Shown here: one piece after another, positions 1-5,522 of the stretch
How positions within the stretch are numbered: the first letter of the stretch is position 1
How the letters are laid out: each line of letters opens with the position of its first letter
NCBI GenBank assembly: GCA_015767355.1
Contig: JADWMH010000143.1
Location: 1-5,522 of the forward strand
Reading direction: 5' to 3'
Origin: Gammaproteobacteria bacterium
GTDB lineage: Bacteria > Pseudomonadota > Gammaproteobacteria > Chromatiales > Chromatiaceae
Length of the DNA stretch: 5,522 nt
Notes under the pieces: model-generated
Databases searched by the model: none
Seen by the model: only the letters and a program-made list of their open reading frames with translations
Told to the model about the DNA's origin: nothing
Made by a program: the position numbers and the translations under genes

Positions 1-171
1 TTAATATTAGAAAATCAGATATTTTCGATATATACGGGGTAGACATCAGGTAATAGCCACAGCCATTCAGTAAAATGCAGCAGCTGTTGTATGATAGGCG
101 CTCTCTGTACCGGATTGGTCGGGAAACCGCATCTCCACCTGTCCAGATTTCTGTCATTGATCATAGAACCT

Positions 172-177
172 GAGGAG
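172..177 (+). promoter_or_regulatory. Shine-Dalgarno of the lipoprotein gene (sets the start at 184)
   Basis: GAGGAG lies 6 nt before the ATG at 184. This is a near-perfect Shine-Dalgarno and decides the start: the same frame is open from an earlier ATG at 91, but starting there would put 31 residues ahead of the lipoprotein signal peptide. Upstream I see no convincing sigma-70 promoter. TATGAT at 90-95 is the best -10-like hexamer, but TTCAGT, 18 nt before it, is only a poor -35. Confidence 0.75.
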
Positions 178-183
178 AAAAGC

Positions 184-1122
184 ATGCGTCTTCGTGTGAT
201 TCAGATATTCAGCTTACTGCTGGTTGGGGCATTACTGAACGCCTGTGAGCAAAAACCGAAGAGTGTTCCGGAGGTCAGCGAGGCATTCTGGCAGGCTGTC
301 ATTACGGATGAGCGTGATGATGTGGTTGCGTACTCAACCCTGCAGGATAGCGAAGGCTACGATCGTTTTGGTCGCGGGTGGAAGGATCTGGCTCCGACAT
401 TCGGACAGATTGTCATCAATGGTGATGTCGCCAGGGTTGAGACACAGATAGCAAAGCCGGATGCACAACCCACGGATACCCTCTATTTTGAAACCTATCT
501 CGTCAACAAGGATGAGGGCTGGAGAGTTGACTACCAACGCACGGCTGATGCAGTCGGCGTCAGCGGTGCAGTGGTGGATTTTGTTGGCCAATTGACATCG
601 CTGGGGCAGAATATCAAGCGTCAGGTCGAGGCCTCCTCTGATAATGCTGCGAGACAAATTACAGCCTTCGTAGGTCAACTCGAGCAGATGGCCGGAGATT
701 ACCAGAATCAAATGGACAAGGTCATTGACGATGCAGCCGGCAGAATGCAAAGGCTGCTTGATGAATTTACCCGTTCTCTGGAAGAGGCAGTCGAAGAGTT
801 GCAGGAGCCAGGTGATGAGGCCGGGCAACCGGACGATACTGAGGCAAGCCGCTCGGATATCAAGGAGTCAGTTGAAGCCCTGCAGTCATCCAGCGATGCG
901 TTGAAAAACCCTACTATCGACAGCATCGCCAGCGCCGGTCAGCAGTTGGCCGTCGTGACAGAAAAACTCGCCCGCCTCAGTGATCAAAAACTGCAGCACT
1001 ATATGCAAAGATGGGAACAACTGGCTGAGGAGTTCAAGGTCGAACTGGCCAATTTGATTGCGGTATTTACCGGTGTTGATCAGCCGGGAGAGAAAACTCA
1101 AAAGCAGGGAACAGATGATTAA
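184..1122 (+). CDS. Predicted outer-membrane lipoprotein with NTF2-like head and helical tail, function unknown
   Basis: The gene encodes 312 residues and I do not recognise a named family. Residues 1-20 form a type II signal peptide: basic start (MRLR), hydrophobic core, and lipobox L-N-A-C with the lipidated cysteine at 21. The next residue is Glu rather than Asp, so by the usual Lol rule the protein should go to the outer membrane. Residues about 28-122 read like a small alpha+beta, NTF2/DUF4878-like domain: an opening helix (VSEAFWQAVI), then alternating strands ending in a W-R-V-D-Y edge (113-117). This fold call is inference from pattern. Residues about 127-207 and 222-296 are helix-forming, polar and low in proline, and could make coiled-coil or amphipathic bundles. 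They are joined by an acidic Gly/Pro/Asp linker (208-221). The tail ends in charged, disordered-looking sequence. The gene converges on glgB and has no partner in the window, so context gives no clue to its role. It could be an envelope scaffold or a periplasmic binding protein. The reading frame is intact. Confidence 0.87.
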   Translation: MRLRVIQIFSLLLVGALLNACEQKPKSVPEVSEAFWQAVITDERDDVVAYSTLQDSEGYDRFGRGWKDLAPTFGQIVINGDVARVETQIAKPDAQPTDTLYFETYLVNKDEGWRVDYQRTADAVGVSGAVVDFVGQLTSLGQNIKRQVEASSDNAARQITAFVGQLEQMAGDYQNQMDKVIDDAAGRMQRLLDEFTRSLEEAVEELQEPGDEAGQPDDTEASRSDIKESVEALQSSSDALKNPTIDSIASAGQQLAVVTEKLARLSDQKLQHYMQRWEQLAEEFKVELANLIAVFTGVDQPGEKTQKQGTDD

Positions 1123-1142
1123 CCCTGAATGTCCGTCAATGC

Positions 1143-1216
1143 GTAGGGCGCCAATAAGCGACAGCGCATTGCGCCGCATGGGAAGGTGTAATGCACTGTC
1201 GCTTATTGCACCCTAC
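1143..1216. repeat. 74-bp imperfect palindrome, REP/MITE-like, between convergent genes
   Basis: The left arm (1143-1175) pairs with the right arm (1185-1216) over 32 positions, with a single-base bulge (C1152), two C/A mismatches (1149/1210 and 1165/1195) and two G-T pairs (1171/1189 and 1173/1187). The central loop is 9 nt (1176-1184). The outer ends GTAGGG and CCCTAC, followed by a GC-AATAAGCG core, resemble the dispersed GTAGGGTGC-type palindromes seen between genes in many gammaproteobacteria; that resemblance is from memory. It sits between the lipoprotein stop and the glgB stop, the usual place for REP-type elements. On transcripts from either strand it would fold into a long hairpin that could protect 3' ends or end transcription. 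Neither side has a clear T-run, so I do not call it an intrinsic terminator. No transposase gene is in the window. Confidence 0.8.
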
Positions 1217-1286
1217 AAAATCAAGTAAAGCACGGACTTTTATCAGATGATATTTCAGTGCCAAGATAACAGTTATTAGAGCATAA

Positions 1287-1308
1287 CAGGCGTTTAATCA
1301 ACCGCCTG
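1287..1308 (-). terminator. Possible weak terminator hairpin spanning the glgB stop codon
   Basis: CAGGCG (1287-1292) and CGCCTG (1303-1308) form a 6-bp GC-rich stem with a 10-nt loop that contains the glgB TAA (1294-1296). On the minus strand the stem is followed only by TTATGCTCT, a poor U-tract. It could slow or end transcription after glgB, but it may equally be chance. The larger palindrome at 1143-1216 is further downstream on the same strand. Confidence 0.3.
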
Positions 1309-3459
1309 CAAAATAACACCGGAGAGCGGCGGCAGCGTTAGCACGATGGACTGCTCAAACCCCATGTCTGCGACTGCTTCGGTTTTGATTTTCCCCTGGT
1401 TTCCCATGTTCGAGCCGCCATAGTAGCTGGAGTCGGAATTGAGGATCTCCCTGTAGGCGGATGCCGCCGGTACACCGATGCGGTAGTTGTCGCGTGGAAC
1501 CGGGGTGAAATTAAAAATCATAACCAGCGATCCCTGCGGACCATGGCGCAGAAAGCTGATGACAGACTGCTGTTTGTCGGTGCAGTCGATCCACTGAAAG
1601 CCCCGGGAATCGAAGTCGTAGTAATGGAGCGCCGGTGACTCCCTGTAGAGATGGTTCAGATCAGCAGAGAGTTTGCTGATGCCCTGGTGGGTGTCGACAT
1701 CCAGCAGCGGCCAGTCCAGTGCGGCTTTTTCATTCCACTCCTCCCATTGTCCGAATTCACTTCCCATGAAGATCAGTTTCTTGCCTGGATGCGTCATCTG
1801 GTAGGTGTAGATCAGGCGCAGGTTGGCGAACTTTTGCCAGTTGTCGCCCGGCATCTTCTCCAGCATGCTGCCCTTCAGATGCACCACCTCGTCATGTGAG
1901 AAGGGGAGCACAAAATTCTCTGTCCAGGCGTAGAGCTGGCTGAATGTCAGGCTGTCCTGGTGATGCTGCCTGTAGACTGGGTCGGCTTCAAAATAGGAGA
2001 GGGTATCGTGCATCCAGCCCATGTTCCATTTCATGGAGAATCCCAGTCCACCCATGCTGGTGGGACGCGACACCATCGCAAATGCCGTTGACTCCTCCGC
2101 AATTGTGACGACGCCGGGAAAGTCTGCATGTATCACCTCGTTGGTTTCACGCAGAAAGGCGATGGCCTCGAGATTTTCGCGGCCGCCGAACTCGTTGGGA
2201 TCCCATTGACCCTCTTCACGCGAGTAGTCGAGATAGATCATCGATGCGACGGCATCGACGCGCAGTCCGTCGATATGAAACTCCTCGATCCAGTAGAGCG
2301 CATTGGCAATCAGGAAGTTGCGCACCTCGTTGCGTCCATAGTCAAAGATGAGTGTTCCCCAGTCCATATGTTCGCCGCGTTTGGGATTGGCATGCTCGTA
2401 CAGGGTTTTGCCATTCAGTCTGGCCAGTGCAAAGTCATCTTTGGGGAAGTGGGCCGGAACCCAGTCAAGAATTACGCCGATGTCATGTTGATGGCAGAGA
2501 TCGACGAAATAGCGGAAATCATCCGGTGTGCCATAGCGTGAAGAGGGGGCGAAATAGCCGCTCACCTGGTAACCCCAGGACTCATCCAGTGGATGCTCCA
2601 TCATTGGCAGCAGTTCAATATGCGTGTAACCCAGGCTGCTTACATAGGGGACCATCTGATCGGCAATCTCACGAAAGTTCAGGAAATCTCCCTTGTCGTC
2701 CAGCCTCCATGAACCGGCATGTACTTCATAGGCGGACATCGGCTGATGTTGCCAGTCGCTGTCAGAACGTTTCTCCAGCCAGGAGCTGTCATTCCACTCA
2801 TAGCACTCCTGACAGGGGATAATCGAGGTTGTATCCGGGCGCTGCGCCATCTGCTGGCCATAAGGATCGGCTTTCAACTTGATGTCGCCGTCTCTGGTGA
2901 AGATTTCATACTTATAGCTGTCGCCAGCCTGCAGGCCGGGAATAAAGAGTTCCCATATGCCGGAGTGACCGCGGTTGCGCATCGGATGACGCAGGCCGTT
3001 CCAGCCGTTGAAATCACCGACCACGCTGACGCGCTGAACGTCGGGAAGCCAGATGGCGAACTGGCAGCCGCTGACGCCGTCGATCGTCTTCAGGTGGGCG
3101 CCTAAAAACTTCCATGCCTGTTTGTGCTTGCCCTGCGCAAACAGGTGGATATCGATATCACCTACCTGTGTGTCAAAGCTGTAGGGCGAGTGAAATTCAC
3201 GACCTTCTCCTGTCGCTTTGTCGATGCACCTGAGCTTGAAATGCTGTGGGATCGCAGCGGCTTCCCTGCTGCCGAGATGCGCTTCAAACATCTCGGATCC
3301 TTCGATGCGCGTCATCCTGCCGTAGCCGATCAGTTCGATCTCTTCGGCCATCGGCATGAAGGCGCGAAATACCTCGCCATCGCCTTCGGGATGGCGGCCG
3401 AGTATTTCGAACGGGTCGTGATGGGCGCCGCTCTGCAGTTGTTGTAAGCTGTTGTTCAT
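1294..3459 (-). CDS. glgB: 1,4-alpha-glucan branching enzyme GlgB (EC 2.4.1.18)
   Basis: This 721-residue GH13 enzyme cuts an alpha-1,4-glucan chain and re-attaches the piece by an alpha-1,6 bond, making the branches of glycogen in the cytoplasm. Domains in order: N1 module with HDPFEILGRHP (about 14-105), CBM48 (about 125-215, VSVVGDFNGWN), (beta/alpha)8 barrel (about 243-590), and C-terminal beta domain (about 620-721). Catalytic motifs are intact: DWVPAHF (332-338), GLRVDAV with nucleophile Asp402, AEES with acid/base Glu455, and SHDE with Asp523. These sit a constant three residues before the E. coli positions (405, 458, 526) as I recall them. Length fits the long, N1-containing form. The frame is open 29 codons further upstream, to 3546, but the ATG at 3459 has a Shine-Dalgarno and gives the family's usual N-terminus. 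The start overlaps the malQ stop by 4 bp, so the two are almost certainly co-translated. No truncation or odd residue was seen. Confidence 0.98.
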   Translation of the reverse strand: MNNSLQQLQSGAHHDPFEILGRHPEGDGEVFRAFMPMAEEIELIGYGRMTRIEGSEMFEAHLGSREAAAIPQHFKLRCIDKATGEGREFHSPYSFDTQVGDIDIHLFAQGKHKQAWKFLGAHLKTIDGVSGCQFAIWLPDVQRVSVVGDFNGWNGLRHPMRNRGHSGIWELFIPGLQAGDSYKYEIFTRDGDIKLKADPYGQQMAQRPDTTSIIPCQECYEWNDSSWLEKRSDSDWQHQPMSAYEVHAGSWRLDDKGDFLNFREIADQMVPYVSSLGYTHIELLPMMEHPLDESWGYQVSGYFAPSSRYGTPDDFRYFVDLCHQHDIGVILDWVPAHFPKDDFALARLNGKTLYEHANPKRGEHMDWGTLIFDYGRNEVRNFLIANALYWIEEFHIDGLRVDAVASMIYLDYSREEGQWDPNEFGGRENLEAIAFLRETNEVIHADFPGVVTIAEESTAFAMVSRPTSMGGLGFSMKWNMGWMHDTLSYFEADPVYRQHHQDSLTFSQLYAWTENFVLPFSHDEVVHLKGSMLEKMPGDNWQKFANLRLIYTYQMTHPGKKLIFMGSEFGQWEEWNEKAALDWPLLDVDTHQGISKLSADLNHLYRESPALHYYDFDSRGFQWIDCTDKQQSVISFLRHGPQGSLVMIFNFTPVPRDNYRIGVPAASAYREILNSDSSYYGGSNMGNQGKIKTEAVADMGFEQSIVLTLPPLSGVILQAVD

Positions 3460-4817
3460 GTGATAATCCTGTTGGAATCTTCCAACCTTGTATATATTTT
3501 TTGGCTCACTGTCGGGATGTCCAGCTGTTCCCAGGTGAAAGACCAAAGCCAGTTGTTCTCGATTGTTCCGGGAGTGTTCATGCGCGCTTCAGAGCCCAGC
3601 GAGAGGTAATCCTGAAGCGGAATCACAGCCAGATTAGCCCTGCTGTCGAGGGCGACGGTGATCATGGCATCGACGACCTCCTCTTGTGACTCGATTCCAA
3701 GGATTTCATTGACATGCTGCCGCTCCTTCTCATCGATGGAGCGATACCAGCCGAGCGTCGTATCATTGTCATGCGTGCCGGTATAGCTGACCGTATTGGG
3801 AAGGATGTTCGGAGGTTTATGCGGGTTGTCTTCGAAATGGTCGAATGAGAATTGCAGCACCGCCATACCGGGCAGATGAAACCGCAGTTTCAATGCAATC
3901 ACTTCGTCGGTGATGACGCCGAGGTCTTCCGCAACCAGCGGCAGTTCGCCCATCTGCTGCTGCAATGCAGTCAGCAACTGCTCTCCTGGGGTCTCCCGCC
4001 AAATCCCGTCAACTGCTGTTTCACACTGCGCATCGATCTCCCACACGGCAACCAGGCCGCGAAAGTGGTCGATGCGCACCAGTTCGAACCACTCGAAGTG
4101 ATGCTGCAGCCGCTGCAGCCACCATTTGAAGCCATCCTGCTGCATGTGTTTCCAGTCATAGTGGGGGTTGCCCCAGCGTTGCCCGGTTTCAGAAAAGTAG
4201 TCAGGCGGAACGCCTGTGACTACGTTCGGCATGCCGTCTTCATCGAGCAGGAAGAGCTCCGGCCACACCCACACATCGGCGCTGTCATGGGCGACAAAGA
4301 TGGGAATGTCGCCGAAGAGGGCTATCCCCGAGTTGGCGGCATGCCGGCGGATTTTTTGCCAGGCGGCATAGAGTTGGTACTGCTCCCAGCGAATCAGCAG
4401 CAGCTGTTGCGGTTGCGAGCGACGAAATTCATCCAGCGCGACAGGATCGCGAAATTTGTACTCCCGGGGCCATTGATACCAGGGCTTCTGCTCAAAACGG
4501 TTTTTGAGGAGAACGAACAGCGCATAGTCATCCAGCCAGAATCGCTGGCTGTCACGAAAAGCAGCAAAGCCGGGATCACTCACATCCAGCGCAGGGATTG
4601 TTTGCAGCAGCGCCGGGTTGGTAGCGAAAGCGGAGTTGCACTGATAGGGGCAGTGTCCATCCTGCGGGACGCCGAGCGACAGCATCTGCCATACACTGAT
4701 TCCTGACAGCGCCAGAAAATCGAGCCACTGTTCTGCGTCATCAAATGTATGCGAAGGCAGGGATGTCGGATGCAGCAGGATGCCTGCACGGCGCTGGTTC
4801 ATTTGAAATGGTGACAT
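3456..4817 (-). CDS. malQ: 4-alpha-glucanotransferase MalQ (amylomaltase, EC 2.4.1.25), short form
   Basis: This 453-residue GH77 enzyme moves alpha-1,4-glucan segments between malto-oligosaccharides, releasing glucose or making longer chains for phosphorylase or branching enzyme. It acts in the cytoplasm. Family motifs are clear: RRAGILLHPTSLPS at the start (9-22), CPYQCNSAFATNP (56-68), ALFGDIPIFVAHDSADVW (166-183), VTGVPPDYFSETGQRWGNP (200-218), VRIDHFRG with nucleophile Asp250, AEDLG with acid/base Glu297, and GTHDND with Asp350. It ends with the usual MNTPGT and NNWLW region. It is shorter than the roughly 490-500 residues typical of amylomaltases. Part of this is a missing Gly-rich GIGDLG-type stretch after LPS near residue 23. 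An in-frame TGA two codons before the ATG (4821-4823) rules out a longer N-terminus. There is no good Shine-Dalgarno before 4817; an ATG at codon 6 (4802) is an alternative with equally poor support. The stop overlaps the glgB start (ATGA). Confidence 0.96.
   Translation of the reverse strand: MSPFQMNQRRAGILLHPTSLPSHTFDDAEQWLDFLALSGISVWQMLSLGVPQDGHCPYQCNSAFATNPALLQTIPALDVSDPGFAAFRDSQRFWLDDYALFVLLKNRFEQKPWYQWPREYKFRDPVALDEFRRSQPQQLLLIRWEQYQLYAAWQKIRRHAANSGIALFGDIPIFVAHDSADVWVWPELFLLDEDGMPNVVTGVPPDYFSETGQRWGNPHYDWKHMQQDGFKWWLQRLQHHFEWFELVRIDHFRGLVAVWEIDAQCETAVDGIWRETPGEQLLTALQQQMGELPLVAEDLGVITDEVIALKLRFHLPGMAVLQFSFDHFEDNPHKPPNILPNTVSYTGTHDNDTTLGWYRSIDEKERQHVNEILGIESQEEVVDAMITVALDSRANLAVIPLQDYLSLGSEARMNTPGTIENNWLWSFTWEQLDIPTVSQKIYTRLEDSNRIIT
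3467..3470 (-). promoter_or_regulatory. Shine-Dalgarno of glgB inside the end of malQ (sets the start at 3459)
   Basis: On the minus strand AGGA lies 7 nt before the ATG at 3459, within the last codons of malQ. It supports this start over the longer open frame to 3546, and with the ATGA overlap it points to translational coupling from malQ. Confidence 0.7.
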
Positions 4818-4885
4818 GGTTCAGAAGTTACTGGTAAACCTTGAGTGACCAACATTTTCGCAAATGAGTCAAATAAAAGTAATGA

Positions 4886-4946
4886 CTCTCGCAAAGACGC
4901 AAAGCACGCCAAGAAAAACCTTAGCGTCTTAGCGTCTTTGCGAGAG
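4886..4946. repeat. 61-bp palindromic repeat (CTCTCGCAAAGACGC type), MITE/REP-like
   Basis: CTCTCGCAAAGACGC (4886-4900) is repeated in perfect inversion at 4932-4946. The inner parts (4901-4913 and about 4920-4931) continue the pairing with small mismatches around an A-rich loop, so the element folds into one long hairpin. From memory, this sequence type is dispersed between genes in many environmental bacteria, and its translations give spurious proteins with SRKDAKT and FASLRES-like strings. The pentamer TAATG stands on both sides (4880-4884 and 4951-4955), possibly a target-site duplication, though five bases can match by chance. It lies in the 207-bp gap between the GH57 gene and malQ, so it may lower read-through or stabilise transcript ends there. 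I found no convincing promoter for malQ in the gap, and nothing else in it beyond a 26-codon frame at 4948-5028. Confidence 0.8.
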
Positions 4947-5024
4947 ACTATAATGTTTTTTTGCATCGTGAGTCTGAGACCTGATCTCGCTGGAGTAGCT
5001 GTGTATTCGGTGATGAAGGATTGA

Positions 5025-5522
5025 TCATGCGCCTGAGGAGCCTCGTTGCATAGTGCCTGCATTCTCCATGTTACCGCCGCCGACAGAGACGGGTGTATCG
5101 AGACTTGCCGGAGGGGTTTTGCCGAGTATTGTATAGAGGGTCTTCAGCTGAATGCGAAATAGTTCGTCGAAGTCATTGACGCTGCCTGACGGATTGTAAT
5201 CCCCGAACCACCAGAACCAGTCGGAGCTTTCACACACGGCCAGCAGTTTTTCGATGCGCGCACGTTTCGCTTGAGTGAACTTTTTCCCGGCAATCGCTTC
5301 ATCATAGGCCTGCTTAGCTTCAACCAGCAGATCCCAGGCGCGGTTTTTATCTTCGCTGCCGATCCAGGTCGAGAAAGTACCATATACCCAGCTGCCTGCA
5401 ACCAGCGAGTCAAAAGACTTTTCGCTAATTTGAAGATCCATCCCTGCATAGGTTCCGACCCTGATTTTTTCGTTTTTGATCAATGCCTTGTAGAGTCCGT
5501 CAAGAAAATAACGGCCATTATT
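5025..5522 (-). CDS. Glycoside hydrolase family 57 protein, C-terminal part (5' end outside window)
   Basis: The last 165 residues of a larger protein; the frame stays open to the right edge, so the N-terminal catalytic part is missing from view. The visible sequence matches the C-terminal region of large GH57 proteins (alpha-amylase/glucanotransferase-like, COG1449 type) by pattern: NNGRYFLDGLY (1-11 of the fragment), then GSWVYGTFSTWIGSEDKNRAWD (43-64), a helical segment, and SDWFWWFGDYNP (100-111) followed by DFDELFR (117-123), as in this family. The NNGRYFL stretch normally follows a DGEN-type motif carrying a conserved acidic residue, just beyond the window, so catalytic competence cannot be judged. 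These enzymes act on alpha-glucans. Placement upstream of malQ and glgB on the same strand suggests a role in glycogen or malto-oligosaccharide turnover; the exact activity is unknown. The protein ends in a Gly-rich, probably flexible tail (148-165). A TTG at 5481-5483 could be mistaken for the start but lies inside the conserved domain. Confidence 0.9.
   Translation of the reverse strand, partial: NNGRYFLDGLYKALIKNEKIRVGTYAGMDLQISEKSFDSLVAGSWVYGTFSTWIGSEDKNRAWDLLVEAKQAYDEAIAGKKFTQAKRARIEKLLAVCESSDWFWWFGDYNPSGSVNDFDELFRIQLKTLYTILGKTPPASLDTPVSVGGGNMENAGTMQRGSSGA

Noticed and set aside
91..183. Earlier ATG at 91 as the lipoprotein start
   Set aside because: It would bury the signal peptide behind 31 residues, and it lacks the strong Shine-Dalgarno found before 184.
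334..828. 164-codon minus-strand open frame opposite the lipoprotein gene
   Set aside because: The plus-strand frame has a strong Shine-Dalgarno, a signal peptide and a lipobox; the antisense frame has none of these.
2128..2822. Two overlapping plus-strand open frames (137 and 156 codons) opposite glgB
   Set aside because: Both are antisense to the conserved GlgB barrel and show low-complexity, non-protein-like composition.
3852..4706. 284-codon plus-strand open frame opposite malQ
   Set aside because: It is fully antisense to a clear GH77 enzyme with all catalytic motifs. It has no recognisable domain and no ribosome binding evidence, so it is a shadow of malQ codon use.
4844..4872. TTGACT (4867-4872, minus strand) as the -35 box of a malQ promoter
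   Set aside because: At 17-nt spacing the -10 position reads GTCACT, with only two matches to TATAAT, and neighbouring spacings are no better.
4949..4954. TATAAT on the plus strand as a promoter -10
   Set aside because: No -35 match at 16-18 nt, no plus-strand gene downstream, and it borders the palindromic repeat.
4799..5062. 87-codon minus-strand open frame spanning the GH57 tail, the gap and the malQ start
   Set aside because: It overlaps both real genes, and its middle (SRKDAKTLRFFLACFASLRES-like) is a translation of the palindromic repeat at 4886-4946, a familiar source of spurious protein predictions.

Overview
The window looks like chromosomal DNA of a gammaproteobacterium of moderate GC content. 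The evidence is the long-form GlgB, whose catalytic residues are spaced exactly as I recall them in the E. coli enzyme, a typical type II lipoprotein signal peptide, and a REP/MITE-like palindrome of a kind common in environmental gammaproteobacteria. I cannot name a genus; a free-living or symbiotic sulfur oxidiser or methanotroph would fit but is a guess.

Layout, left to right. Positions 1-183 are non-coding upstream sequence ending in a strong Shine-Dalgarno. Positions 184-1122 (+) encode a 312-residue predicted outer-membrane lipoprotein with a small alpha+beta head and a long helical tail; its function is not recognised. Positions 1123-1293 separate convergent genes and contain a 74-bp imperfect palindrome (1143-1216). 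The rest is a minus-strand alpha-glucan cluster. In transcription order it holds the 3' end of a GH57 glycoside hydrolase gene (5025-5522, running off the right edge), a 207-bp gap with a 61-bp palindromic repeat (4886-4946), malQ (3456-4817), and glgB (1294-3459), which overlaps malQ by 4 bp (ATGA).

The three enzymes fit together in glycogen or other alpha-1,4/1,6-glucan metabolism. GlgB puts alpha-1,6 branches into the polymer. MalQ disproportionates malto-oligosaccharides by alpha-1,4 transfer. The GH57 protein probably cleaves or transfers alpha-glucan chains. MalQ and GlgB are almost certainly co-transcribed and translationally coupled. Whether the GH57 gene shares that transcript is uncertain because of the gap and its hairpin.

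I found no mobile-element genes, CRISPR array, tRNA, rRNA or obvious new defence or biosynthetic system. The items most worth a second look are the two palindromic repeats, the uncharacterised lipoprotein, and the shortened N-terminal loop of MalQ.
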